In this document: piece after piece, positions 1 to 10,726 of the stretch
Layout of the letters: each line of letters begins with the position of its first letter
How positions within the stretch are numbered: the first letter of the stretch is position 1
Origin: Madurella fahalii
Lineage: Eukaryota; Ascomycota; Sordariomycetes; Sordariales
NCBI GenBank assembly: GCA_029876055.1
Contig: CM056875.1
Span: forward strand, 1,860,001-1,924,000
Reading direction: 5' to 3'
Length of the DNA stretch: 64,000 nucleotides
The notes under the pieces: model-generated
Told to the model about the DNA's origin: nothing
What the model saw: only the letters and a program-made list of their open reading frames with translations
The model's database searches: none
Program-made: the position numbers and the translations under genes

Positions 1-1367
1 GGCCGCGGCATCGGGTTCCCCCTGGCCAAGACGTTCGAGATCAGGCTACGCTTCTTCCCAGCAGAAGAGTATACCAAGATGTACGCGATCGGCATCGCTG
101 ATGTGCTCGGTACTGTGGAGAGGAAGTTCATCCCATTGCTCAGCCTTTTAACGAGGAAGGAGATCAAGAAGAAGCTCAAGGAGAACAGCGCTGCAACGCC
201 CGACATTGGCGTCAAGGTGGGTGTCGTGGAGATGGCGCCCAGCAGCGGGGAGAGGGCTGGTGGCGGTGGAGACGACGACGACGACGATGACGGAGACGAT
301 GATGCGACGAACGCCAAGCAGAGAGCCAACCGGACCGAGGCAGTCTCGTACGGCCCCAATGATGACGACGACGATGCTATTCAGAGGCAACTGCAGCGCG
401 AGACGGATGATGACGAAGAGGGCGAGGAGAGGCTCGACTTTGTCGACGAGGCGTACGGCGGTAGCCCCGAGCCCGAGGATGAGCTGGGTGACAAGATGGA
501 CGAGGCACGGTCCCGGTCACGCGAGGCGCGCATAAAGAACAAGAACGAACACGTGGCGCGCTTCCGCTGCGACGAGATCGGCGGCGAGTGGGTGCAGTTC
601 ACGCTCGAATTCGACGCATCGATCCCTAAGATCCTCATGCTTAGCTTGGTCCAGGATGCGGTCAAGAAGTCACTGGTCCAACAGATCAACAAGATTGGGA
701 ACGCAACGTTCGAGGCGGTGAAAAAGGAAGACCCGGCGACCGGGCAGAAGCGCATCACGGAGATGCTGGTCCACACTGATGGCGCCAACCTCCGGGCCAT
801 GCAACAGTATGGCGATTACATCAATCCCAACAGGATATCGACGAACGACATTGCGCAAGTGCTCGAGGTTTACGGTGTCGAGGCCTGCCGGGGCAACATC
901 GTCCGGGAGCTGAGCAACGTATTCGGCTCACACGGCATCGCCGTGGATCCGCGCCATTTGAACCTGATTGCCGACTACATGACGAGGTTAGTAGCGGTCG
1001 ACTTCCCGGCTCTGACCCACAGCGGCCATGCTAACTCGTGTGTGCTACAGGAACGGCGGCTTTACGCCATTCAACCGGATAGGTCTGACCGGCAACGTCA
1101 GTCCCTTCACCAAGATGAGCTACGGTAGGTTCCTGACGCCCAAATCTTATATTCTCTCATCTCTGTGGCCTGGCAATTGCTTACTGACACGCCCCGAAAC
1201 TAGAAACGACGGTTGGCTTCCTCAAGGATGCCGTCCTCGACGGCGATTGGGACAGCCTCGCGACGCCGTCAAGCAGGCTGGTGGTTGGAAAACTCGGCAC
1301 GGTTGGCACGGGTTCGTTTGATGTCCTCACTCGCGTGCCGACGGAACACAATGTTGTTGCGTTCTAG
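1..1367 (+). CDS. RPA190: RNA polymerase I largest subunit (A190), C-terminal part, 5' truncated by window
   Basis: This is the C-terminal portion of the largest catalytic subunit of nucleolar RNA polymerase I, which transcribes 35S pre-rRNA. The reading frame is open from base 1. Exons are 1-986, 1051-1124 and 1204-1367, with introns starting GTTAGT and GTAGGT and ending CAG and TAG. The segment RFFPAEEYTK near the start and the end region MTRNGGFTPFNR, SPFTKMSYETT and VGFLKDAVLDGDWDSL match the conserved RPB1 domain 5 tail of the family. An Asp-rich low-complexity insertion (about residues 90-100 of the visible part) and a second acidic stretch sit between conserved blocks; such acidic spacers are usual in A190. 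The catalytic centre lies upstream of the window. The protein ends in VVAF before TAG. The next gene, a GST, is on the same strand about 630 bp away. Confidence is high for identity. Confidence 0.93.
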
Positions 1368-1998
1368 TGTGCTGGCGCAGGCGAATACAGCGCCGGGTAA
1401 CCCGGCTGCGATGATGGTTTTGGCGATAGACAGGCGGGCAGACGAGCTAGAAGAGCTAGCGGTTATGTAAAGTAACAACAACATTCTATTGCTGATGCTG
1501 TTGGACATGTACAGCTATGATGGTTGTGGGATTCAGGCCAAAGTGGGACAAGTCAGCCCATGAGTGATGAAGAAGATCCTCGCGGTCAGCTCAGTCGGGT
1601 GGTGTGGCGGTCAAAGCACTCCCCCGTCTCGGTCTCGATCACTAATCATGGTACTCGTCGGCAGAGCATTAGCTGTCGGCATCTCCAGTTTCGCGTATGC
1701 TGCAGTGGCAGGCGGTCCAGGTCCATTGCCCCACCGTCTGACATGCGGGGTTCGGTGCTGTAGTGTCGGCCGACCCGGGTCCCTCGGCTCGAACTCGGGC
1801 GCTAACCGTGATTTCTTGGTGTCACGATGGATACATTATCTATGTTTCTATAAGGGCGCATTTGCCCCCGTTCTCGTTCGCAGTGATTTAGAAACCAAAC
1901 TTCCATTGCCACTGCGGAGCCGGGCTCGTCAATTGCAGTCTCTCGCCAAAGCCAGCATATTTACGCTACTCGTAGTATTTGCGTAATCTCTCGCGAGT
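1368..1998. other. Intergenic region between RPA190 and GST gene
   Basis: It holds the 3' flank of RPA190 and the promoter and leader of the downstream GST. Short overlapping open frames run through it on both strands, but none has splice structure or similarity that I recognise. I see no other feature. Confidence 0.5.
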
Positions 1999-3285
1999 AT
2001 GGCACGCCCCAAGATCAAGCTCTACGTCGACACGGTCAGCCCTTTCGCCTATGAGGCGTATTACGTTCTGAGGGTGAGTTTAGCACGTTAAAGGTTCCCG
2101 GCGTGATTCAACAAGTGCTAACGTGGGGGTTGTAAAACAGCACGATGCTGTGTTTAAGGGGTGCGATGTCACATATGTGCCCATCTTCCTCGGAGGTCTG
2201 ATGCACAAGGTAATGTGTAACCGTTCACCGTCTCGTTGAGTCCGCCTTGTGAGCGCCGGCCTGATACATGATATGTCAGTGCGGGAACACGGCCCCGATC
2301 AAGATCAAGAGTACGTCGAGCATTCAGGTTCAGTTTCTATTATGTGTTGGCCGTCTCCGAGATGCGATACGGCCATCAACCCTCTTCAAATCAGGCTACA
2401 ACCATCGCCGGCATATTGACTCACCCCACTTATCCCATCGCCACCCAAATTACCATCTAACCATAGCTTAGACAAGGACAAATGGATCGGCGTCGAACGC
2501 CTCCGCTGGGCACGCGCCTTCTCGGTGCCCATGACGGAGGCCCTCCCGCCCGACTTCCCGGCTCCGACGCTGCCTATCATGCGCGCCCTCACCGTGATCG
2601 CCGCCAACCCGGATCAGAGCAAACTCACCCAGGCGCTCGACACATTCTTCACTAGACACTGGGGCCCCGAAGCCGCGGCAACCCACAAGCCCGAGGTCTT
2701 GAAGGAGACGCTGGAGGGCCTGTTTGGCGCCGACGAGGCGGCGAGGAGTACGTTCACACACAATCCCTGCCTAAGCCCCGTTCCGTCTCCCCCCCCCCTC
2801 CCTCCCTCCCCCTTTCTTTAAGGAATTCGGGTCCATTACTATTCCCCCTTACCATCCGCTTCTTCCACAGACTCACATGATCATCACGCCCGCATCCTCC
2901 ATCTCCTCCCCTTCCTCCTCTTACACAGCAGATCAGGACAACATCCCCGCCACCTCCAGAATCACATCCCATCGCCAACCACAGAAAACAATAAATCAAT
3001 TTTAGCAAGGTTTAACTAACACGCGAGAAACTACTACTCTCGAAAATAACAACAGTCCTCGCCGAGTCCCAAACAACAGGCAAACAAGGCCTCCTCGCCA
3101 ACACAGACAAGGCGTTTGAGGACGGGGCCTTCGGGCTCCCCTGGATGGTGTGCACCAACGCGCGGGGCGAGACCGAAGGGTTCTGGGGCGTCGACCACAT
3201 GGGACAGATGGCACAGTTCCTCGGGCTCGACCTCACCAAGGCGAGGGGTGATGGAGGGAACCCCGGGTGGAAGTCTCTCTTGTAA
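1999..3285 (+). CDS. Kappa-class glutathione S-transferase / 2-hydroxychromene-2-carboxylate isomerase-like protein
   Basis: A DsbA-fold enzyme of the GST-kappa/HCCA isomerase family, which conjugates or isomerises with glutathione; the fungal members are usually mitochondrial or peroxisomal and of unknown substrate. Five exons join in phase: 1999-2073, 2141-2209, 2280-2310, 2472-2747 and 3056-3285, giving 226 residues, the usual family length. The N-terminus KLYVDTVSPFAYEAYYVLR carries the active-site Ser-Pro of kappa GSTs. It is followed by PIFLGGLM, then GNTAPIKIKNKDKWIGVER (the conserved N-K-W-ER block), and near the C-terminus FGLPWMV with the cis-proline that contacts glutathione. Exon 3 is only 31 nt. 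The fourth intron is long for this genome (308 nt) with a pyrimidine-rich start. The start was chosen because it directly precedes the beta-1 strand. The exact substrate cannot be read from the sequence. Confidence 0.88.
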
Positions 3286-3788
3286 ATACTCGGCAGTGAC
3301 ATGATGTATAACACTGAATATGACGGTCTCAGCGGCCGTGTCAGCATGTGGAAGCAAGGTTATCCACGTGTTACATTTGTCGGGAAAATCTGAGCTCCCC
3401 GTGGACTCCACTGAGGCGTAACTGGGATTCACACAATAACAGCGGGTGGGCCATGTTTTGATTTCGTGTTGTTTTGATCTCGTGTCGCGGTTGGAGACGC
3501 GTCACAGTGGCCAGTCAGCGACAAGGCATTAGGCACAATGGAAAGCACACCGAGGCAACATGGGCGAAACGTCGTGATCATAAACCGGCGTTTTAATATT
3601 AGCAGCATTCCCCTAATTGCCGCCGTGTAATGTACAAACCACCGAGAGTGAAAACCATCGCATCACACACAAAAACGCCGTTATCCCGTTGTGCCGTGGA
3701 ATGAGCCCTCCATCAAAGCATCCCAAATGTAGAAAAAGTCATGACCGCCCCAGAACCCCAAGCAAGCAAAGACCCGAAAAGACCATGC
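3286..3788. other. Convergent intergenic region GST / histone H3
   Basis: The 3' flanks of two convergent genes (GST on plus, H3 on minus). No reading frame or element stands out. Polyadenylation signals in fungi are too degenerate to place by eye. Confidence 0.5.
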
Positions 3789-4402
3789 TTAGTTGCGCTC
3801 ACCCCGGAGGCGACGAGCCAGCTGGATGTCCTTCTGCAGAGTTTGTTAGCACGGCCCGCGAGACAGTGGTGGCGACTCGAGAGCGTCGTGGCAACTTACG
3901 GATTGGATGGTGACACGCTTGGCGTGGATGGCGCACAGGTTGGTGTCCTCGAAGAGGGAGACGAGATAAGACTCGACCGACTCCTGGAGGGCGCCGATGG
4001 CAGAGCTCTGGAAGCGGAGGTCGGACTTGAAGTCCTGGGCGATCTCACGAACCTGTTTGATTGAGACGCGTTAGCTGGCTGTTGTTTGGTGAGGAGAAAA
4101 GTCGCGATTGCTCGGTCGCGTTTCTTGGCGGTCGTGCACGCGAACCGGCCGGCAACGCGAAATGCGAAAATTGAAAATTAAAAACGTACCAGACGCTGGA
4201 AGGGGAGCTTGCGGATCAGGAGCTCGGTCGACTTCTGGTAGCGACGAATCTCACGAAGAGCGACGGTACCGGGCTTGTAGCGGTGAGGCTTCTTGACACC
4301 GCCGGTCGAAGGCGCCGACTTGCGGGCGGCCTTGGAAGCGAGCTGCTTACGCGGGGCCTCGCCACCGGTGGACTTGCGAGCGGTCTGCTTGGTGCGGGCC
4401 AT
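3789..4402 (-). CDS. H3: Histone H3
   Basis: Core nucleosomal histone H3. Three coding exons on the minus strand, 4190-4402, 3900-4052 and 3789-3833, join in phase to exactly 136 codons plus stop, the canonical length. The N-terminal tail ARTKQTARKSTGGEAPRKQL contains K4, K9, K14 and the other usual modification sites. The histone fold continues through YKPGTVALREIRRYQKSTELL, the DFKSDLRFQSSAI segment, and ends in RLRGERN. Introns fall after codon 71 (137 nt) and after codon 122 (66 nt); both have GTACGT or GTAAGT donors. It is the replication-type H3 by sequence, not a CENP-A variant. It is transcribed away from histone H4 across a 1.7 kb shared upstream region, the arrangement I recall for the Neurospora hH3/hH4-1 pair. 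Identity is certain; the intron positions are strongly supported by protein conservation. Confidence 0.98.
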
Positions 4403-4560
4403 TGCGACTGATGATGGTTAGATGGAAAAAATTGATGGATTTGATGGAAAGCGTCGTAAGTCGCGATGGGCTTGATGGAAATTGATGGTTGCGGGTGTGG
4501 AGTTGAGGTGTGTGAGTTGAAAGAGGAAAGGAAGTAGTGGGGGGTGCGAGGTTTAAGTAG
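4403..4560 (-). promoter_or_regulatory. Histone H3 proximal promoter and leader with CCATCAA repeats
   Basis: Upstream of the H3 start a TATA-like TACTTAAAC (minus strand) lies at about 4551-4560, some 150 nt before the ATG. Between it and the ATG the plus strand has four exact copies of TTGATGG at 4432, 4441, 4472 and 4482; the H3 leader therefore reads CCATCAA four times. The histone H4 leader also ends in CCATCAAC immediately before its ATG. Confidence 0.5.
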
Positions 4561-5959
4561 GCGGGCGGGGCCCGTCACGTTGCCGGCTGATTTTGGATCA
4601 GTCGCCTTTGCCTGATTTGCGCTGCCCTTTTTTTGTTGATGGGCGGGCGTGCAAAACCGGGGTCTGTTGCAAGGGAAAATGGGGTCAGTTCTGCAAGCGA
4701 AAACGCGCTTGTTTTTTGGGGGGGTTTTGGCTGTGCAATGCTGACCCTTGGGTTTGCTGAATTTCCATTGGCCCAAAAAAATAGATGCAACTGACGCAAG
4801 GGCCATCTGTGTGAATGTGGGGAGGGCCCGGCTTCACGTTTGCCGCAATCTGATCTGCAACCAACCAAAGCCAGGGTACGTACCTTGGTTCGAGATCCGC
4901 AATCCCGTAAGGCTGGAATGTGTTGCCGCGCGATATCCGCAACCGACCTGGATTTGGGTATGATGCAATTAGAGAAAAGAAATGGGTGCAGGCCGGAGAA
5001 TCCCAAGCACGAGACGGCGTCGTCTGGTTAGGCCTGGGATGGGAGGCGTTGTTGCCTTGGGTTGTATGTACCGTCATCCTCCGAGCCACGTCACGGTCTT
5101 AGAACTTTCAGCGAGAGAGAGAGTACACTGAAAGAGGGTTTGGCCGTCGCTTTGCTTTGATTCCCACCCCAGGCACTAGGGAAATGTCCAGAGTACAGTT
5201 TCGAGCCCTGCAATGACCTCGCCAACGCCTTCCCGCCTTGCGGCACTTGAGCATGGACCCGACGGAACTCGATGGAGATACAGGGCACAGTGTCACGGCA
5301 ACGCAAACCTTGAAAACTATCTAGGCAGTATAGTGTGAATGAATACATCTCGGCGAGTCGAAGAGACCGATGAGACATCGAAGGCCTCCGTACCGGCGTC
5401 GCCTGGCAGTGCAGGCCGAGCACGAAAGCTTGTCTCCCGAGGCAAGGGAACCATCCACAGCTTACGGTACGTACTCCCATGCCAAGTGCATCCAGTACCC
5501 GGAGTGTAACTACACCCGCTCGCGATATGGGGAACGAGAATGCTCCGTCCATCAGCTATCACTTGGATGCGGTCTGCATTGGGGGGCGGAACTCTGTGAC
5601 GAGGCCCGTCATGCGGATGACTCGATGTCTTGGGAGCGGGGTACGTACCAATGCCCTCCTGATTACCGGAGGCCCGACGGGAAAACCGAAAGAGTTTTAG
5701 CGCCAAAAATGATCCAGGCAGACGTAGGCCAATTTTCTCATTATTTGGACCTCTCAAAAATCGGCGCGTTGTTGGCAGGAATTGGCACGCGTTGTGTCAA
5801 AGTGGGGCCGAACGCTCGCCCGGCCCGCAGGGCGCCCACCCTGTGCCTTGGGTCCCGCGTTCCAAATCAGCCAAGGGTGGGCAGAAAAAAAAATACAGGC
5901 CCAGATCAGAGTGATCTGATTGACTGCCGCCGCAGTGCCTGTCGCATCCGCCTTCCCGC
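4561..5959. promoter_or_regulatory. Divergent H3-H4 intergenic control region
   Basis: The shared upstream region of the divergent histone genes. Seen directly: an inverted CCAAT box at 4767-4771 (minus-strand CCAAT facing H3); the 10-bp palindrome GGTACGTACC at 4875-4884 and 5640-5649, plus the near copy GGTACGTACT at 5466-5475; and a 7-bp inverted repeat CAGATCA-gag-TGATCTG at 5902-5918, about 40 bp before the H4 TATA-like element. Several unrelated open frames cross the region (the longest about 240 codons on plus), but they have no recognisable domain and no splice logic. I treat this as regulatory DNA. Function of the motifs is inference. Confidence 0.45.
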
Positions 5960-5967
5960 ATTTAAAG
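5960..5967 (+). promoter_or_regulatory. TATA-like element of histone H4
   Basis: ATTTAAAG about 120 nt before the H4 ATG, followed by a CT-rich leader typical of fungal transcription starts. Confidence 0.45.
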
Positions 5968-6087
5968 ACCGCTCCCTTCCCCACGTTTCCAACCAACCTT
6001 CTCCCATCCTCTTACACCAGCCTCAACTCCCAGAAAACTGTCACACGTCTTCAGCCTCACCACAAACCACACTTTTTTCCCATCAAC

Positions 6088-6508
<421 letters not shown>

Positions 6509-7702
6509 ATGTGCCTCCTTCATACGACGTCACGATAACAATTTTGGGGCGCGCCGCTCTTCCAATTTTCTTTCCCTCTCGGTTTCTCTTTCACAAACAT
6601 GGTTGGGCTGCGATGATTTTCATGGGCAAATGGTTCTTTATATCTGGGTGTCTGGGTTCTGTCTGTACCATAGGAGGGGGCGGTCAAATAAGGGTGTTTA
6701 CATGACATTGGGATGCTGCTACTGCTCGTGGTGAGGCATGACCAAACCAAACCAAACCATAATTGATACCCGCGTTTCCGCCTTGCGGAATGCTGGTGTT
6801 CTCGATCAATCTCCGTGTGTCCTGTCCTGGGCGATTCGCCTCGTAAAGTTCCCTACCGTGACGCGTCTAGTTTTGTTTACCTGCGCGTCAAAGGGCCCGG
6901 TCCGGTGTCGGGTATCGCGCGCGTGGGTGGTCCCGTGCGTATCTTGACAACCGTCCCACTGAGAGTCGTCCCGTCAGTGCACAGTTGTCTTGACCGTGTG
7001 GTTCACGCCAGCTCGATTCCACGGCCGTGGATGGCGCTAGGCATGCGTTGGCGAAGTCCTCCTGTGTTTGTCTCACGCCGCCCATGGCTTGTGACTAGAC
7101 CCCCATTTTAGCTCCCATCGTAGATGTAGCATTGCTGCGCAAGATCATGTACGGTTGCCGGGATCTGTTTCCGTGCTCAGAAATCCATGAGGCATCTGCC
7201 CTACATTAACCCTGCCACCATCTCGCCCTGTGAGCGGCGTATGAGGTAACGCATATCCCAGGACACGACACTGGCCGGCCATGGCATGGAGATGGCTCAC
7301 TCAGTTGGTGTCATGAGGTTCAGTGTCCAACAGCTTTAGTTAGGTAGGTTGCAAAACATATCTTCAGTCTATTGAAAACTACTCCTATCACTATCCTGAC
7401 AGCGGCCTACTTGCTCCATTGCCGTACCCTACATCCGGGGTCGACTCAGCTACTGTGCTACGCATGCTTAGCCGCTTGCTTCCCTTCTGCTCAGACGGCC
7501 ATGCGATATCACGTCCCACTTGTCTGGTATATATGTACTAGAGTGATCGGTAACGTCCTATCTCCGCGAAGGGGCTAGGTAGTGCGCTAGTGTCATGTGG
7601 TCTCGTTTCCTTGTCCTTCTCGTATTGCGCGTTCTGTTCCAGCTTTTGCGTTTGCACAACATGCACCTCGGCAACTACCACCAAATCCATCACAACGCCG
7701 GA
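6509..7702. other. Intergenic region downstream of H4
   Basis: The 3' flank of H4 and the 3' flank of the converging APH-like relic. A short AACCAAACCAAACC run lies near 6740. No gene with recognisable similarity is seen. Confidence 0.5.
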
Positions 7703-9043
7703 TTAGCATCGCCCTTTCCAAATAGTCCAGTATATCTTCTCCACGCCGAAACTGTTCCTCGACATGAGGTTGAACCAGAAGCAGCCAGTTTCCCACGACT
7801 CTCGCATCCGGCCCGAGAGACGTGGATGGTCAGGCTGCATCGGCATCGTGGCTTCTACGCGCCCCACCGCGCGAATAAACTGCTCCTTTCGTCGCCCAAA
7901 GAGGGCTAGAAACTCGTCCGTTTTGCTATTATCCAGCCATGAGAGTGGGTGCTCAAGCATGAGCCACGAGGGCACGTCCTCACCAAACTGCTTCGGCATA
8001 GCATTGGAGAACCCAAGGGTGACCATGCCTGTGATGCGTAGCGTTTCTGGGTCAATCACTATGTTGTCGGGGACCAGGCCGTCGCAGAATGGTCGAGAGG
8101 ATATCTGGTTGCCGTCATCGATACCGTTATCCATATTGCCGGGTATGAGGTCCTTGAAGCAGCGGCGCGCCAAATTCTCCCTGCGGGCTGTAACGGGGTC
8201 TCCGCCGGCTACATTCCGTTGATGCCAAAAGTGTGCACAGAAATCCGCCGCGCGGGCATCAAAGAAGTCCGCGGCGTTGTCGAACGGGCCATCCCTCTCA
8301 AACATCTCGGCTGGGCAGCCGGCAGTAGCAACGACGTTATTCATATCGTATGTTAAGGGCCGGCGGCTGACTACCCATTGGCCAGAACCGGGGTCCATAG
8401 CGATGGCTCCGATTCCTCTGAATCCGTAGGTCCAGAGCTCCAACATGAAACGTGCGACCTGCTCATATATAACATCGAGCACCCAATCGTCAATGTTTGG
8501 ATTCAGATGCTCCCCGTCTGTTCCGCGAGCGCAGGAATCCACTTAGGCGTATCCCTTCCATGAGTTCTATGACGAGGAACGGCCCCGGAATCGGTTGGTG
8601 GTCTTGGCCCAGGTAGCTAAGCCGCACAGGCGGGACAGGAATCGAGGTGTGACAGCGGAGATATTCTGTGACAGCGATCTCGTTCCTGATCGGTTCATAA
8701 TGCCAGTACGTGTGTACGATGCCTGGTGCGGGAATTAAGACATAAACACGCTCGCTGGCATCTCCGCGATCGAGTACCAGTACATGGTATGGCCTGTCCA
8801 ACAACATCAGTTACATGCGTCCGCCTCAGACGGCCTCGGGAGGATGCCCGGTTATACATACCACTGCTGCCGGATCCAAACGGCCTCGCCGGCCCTGGCA
8901 GGCCACCCTAGCCAGCTATAGAGAAGCAACACAACGCCGTCTGCTGCGCACATGACCTCCTCTTCGAACCGCGCGTCCTCGCTTACTGCGTCCCACCAAG
9001 CGAATTCGTCACGAGGTGCCATGATAACAGAGTGGAATGTCAA
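7703..9043 (-). pseudogene. Degenerate aminoglycoside/choline phosphotransferase-like gene (frameshifted, catalytic residues lost)
   Basis: A minus-strand relic of the fungal APH (phosphotransferase enzyme) family. Exon 1 is 8862-9043 and exon 2 begins at 8793 after a clean 68-nt intron (GTATGT...CAG). Exon 2 encodes FLVIELMEGIRLSGFL, matching the family hinge region, then runs into a stop. The rest (LNPNIDDWVLDVIYEQVARF onward to 7703) continues in another frame. The switch lies at about 8500-8545. The only GT-AG pair that would repair it spans 25 nt, too short for an intron. In the Brenner loop the usual CDDLRPxN reads CDGLVPDN, with Gly at the catalytic Asp position. The DFG-equivalent VIDWEF reads MVTLGF, with the metal-binding Asp replaced by Thr. 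Both changes argue against kinase activity even if the frame break were a sequencing error. I call it a pseudogene; a translated pseudokinase is the alternative. Confidence 0.75.
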
Positions 9044-10183
9044 GGGTGAAATAGCCTTTTAGACGTGGGTATTTTCGCTAATTAGAACTGTTGCGTGAAG
9101 AATGTTCGGTGCGATGCAAGCCCAATAAGCAGACGCCGAGTGTAATTATTGAACGTATGGGCTGCAACGCGGCGGGCAATATGAACAAGCCGAATTGGAT
9201 TCTCTGTCAGGCGTGGCTTGTCGCAGCCCGCCTTCTACGGTGTGTTGGTAACCAGGATAGCCCAAGTAAAATTCAAAAGGAGGCACCCGGGGGCTGGGGA
9301 GGGATCTCGAAGGGAAAGAGCATCTGTCATCAACCACCCACATCAACTCACTCGGCCATGGCAGGGCAGGAAACCACGGAGAAGGCAGCCGAGTGCGGTC
9401 GGCCCTCTTCCGGTGTTCCTAGTGATCCAGTTTTCAGGCCCGTCTCCATCCAAACCATGCCCCAGTCGGAAGATGTCTCCCACGTGAGCAGTTACATCCG
9501 TTTCCAGGGCTGTCTTGCAGAGAGTGACTAGATGATCTACGGTCCCTATCGTCTTGCCGGTGTCTGATGGCGTCCTTCGACTTGTAGAAACTGTGGTTCG
9601 GTAGGCTACGCGTTCGGTTTCCCCCCACCAAGGAGGTGAATTGTTTGTTTTCTTTTCTTTGTTCTTTCCCATCTCTCACCGGATGGGATAACCGAGTAGG
9701 TGGGTTGCAGTCCCAAATTGAGAGTGTCTCCCGCAGTATGGACACACGCTTTTTCTTGTTCCGTTTCCGACTTCTGGGTTTGGAGGTGTGGTGTACCGAA
9801 TGGGTCTCATCAGCATTGGTGCTGCTGGCTCTGTTAGCAGCCGTGCAGGTCCCCCATTATAATTTATTTGCTGCCCTTGGCGTCCGTTATGCCAATTCCC
9901 ACTTGGTCAAAACCAGCGTTACCTTATCCTACGAAGACGGCCTGTAGATCCGAGCGCCGGTGCCGGTCAGCCAATATCAGATTCTCGCAGGCACCGGTAC
10001 AACCCCAGAGATAACATGGCGCCGCACCATTGTGCGCCTTGGCCAATTTACTATGCATAGCCGGGCAGACCTTTTAGCGTCGTGACAGTTGTAATATGCC
10101 TGGATTGGTAGCGCATTCCCCGCGGTTCCGCTCCGGATCAGAAGGTGCTATCTTACCACGACGGAACAACACACGTATAGGTA
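9044..10183. other. Intergenic region before the fold-back element
   Basis: No supported gene. A short plus-strand frame beginning at 9358 has a good start context but no recognised similarity. A weak inverted pair CGGTGCC/GGCACCG lies near 9957-9997. Confidence 0.4.
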
Positions 10184-10325
10184 TAACGTACATTATCAGC
10201 GAGTGACCCATATCACTGAGTGACCCACCTTAACAATTTTCTACCGAGTTTTAATGTACAGCTCTGATAAAATTGTTAAGGTGGGTCACTCAGTGATATG
10301 GGTCACTCGCTGATAATGTACGTTA
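10184..10325. mobile_element. 142-bp fold-back element (MITE-like), perfect 57-bp inverted repeats, 28-nt loop
   Basis: Bases 10184-10240 are the exact reverse complement of 10269-10325, with 28 nt (10241-10268) between. Each arm is 57 bp without a mismatch. The outermost bases are TA on both sides, followed inward by ACGTACATTATC, consistent with a TA target duplication as made by Tc1/mariner/pogo-type (Fot1-like) transposases. Within each arm GAGTGACCCA occurs twice (10201-10210 and 10218-10227), 17 bp apart, resembling paired transposase-binding sites. There is no coding capacity, so it would be a non-autonomous element mobilised in trans. Perfect arms imply recent insertion or conversion. 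The alternative is a strong regulatory hairpin. Confidence 0.75.
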
Positions 10326-10726
10326 GTGACTTTAGTAGATAAGGTACACAGATGAAGCGTATTTAAGAACGCAATCAGCTACGCTGGTGAGTCTGTGCAG
10401 GTGGAATATCTTATTCTAGGACGCTTCGGGTTTGCTCCATACCTCACAGACTGCGGGCCTGGCCGTAATTATCCACGCTCCATTTCAACCGGCATCGTCT
10501 CCGAATAAGCTCTGGAAGCTCTGCCAATGGACGTTGCGGAAGACGCTTGCACAAACCTAACAACTTCCGTATAAAAGCGCAGGTCCTCGACTCAACCCCC
10601 CGGGCCCCAATCCAAGCAGGATGCACCTGGTATCTACCGAGGCTCGTTTCCCCAACAACATCATCTCCCGAGCACGCACCGCCCAGAACAACACATCATA
10701 ACCTCACCAGCACACACACTGGAACG
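10326..10726. promoter_or_regulatory. Upstream region of the small secreted protein gene
   Basis: About 400 bp between the fold-back element and the secreted-protein start. A CA-rich leader (10670-10720) precedes the ATG. No distinct operator is visible. Confidence 0.35.

Noticed and set aside
8517..8541. A 25-nt GT-AG interval that would repair the APH-like reading frame.
   Set aside because: Far below the minimum intron size of filamentous fungi (about 45 nt) and without a branch point.
9358..9531. Short plus-strand gene starting MAGQETTEKAAEC with a good start context.
   Set aside because: Fewer than 60 codons, no recognised domain, no convincing second exon.
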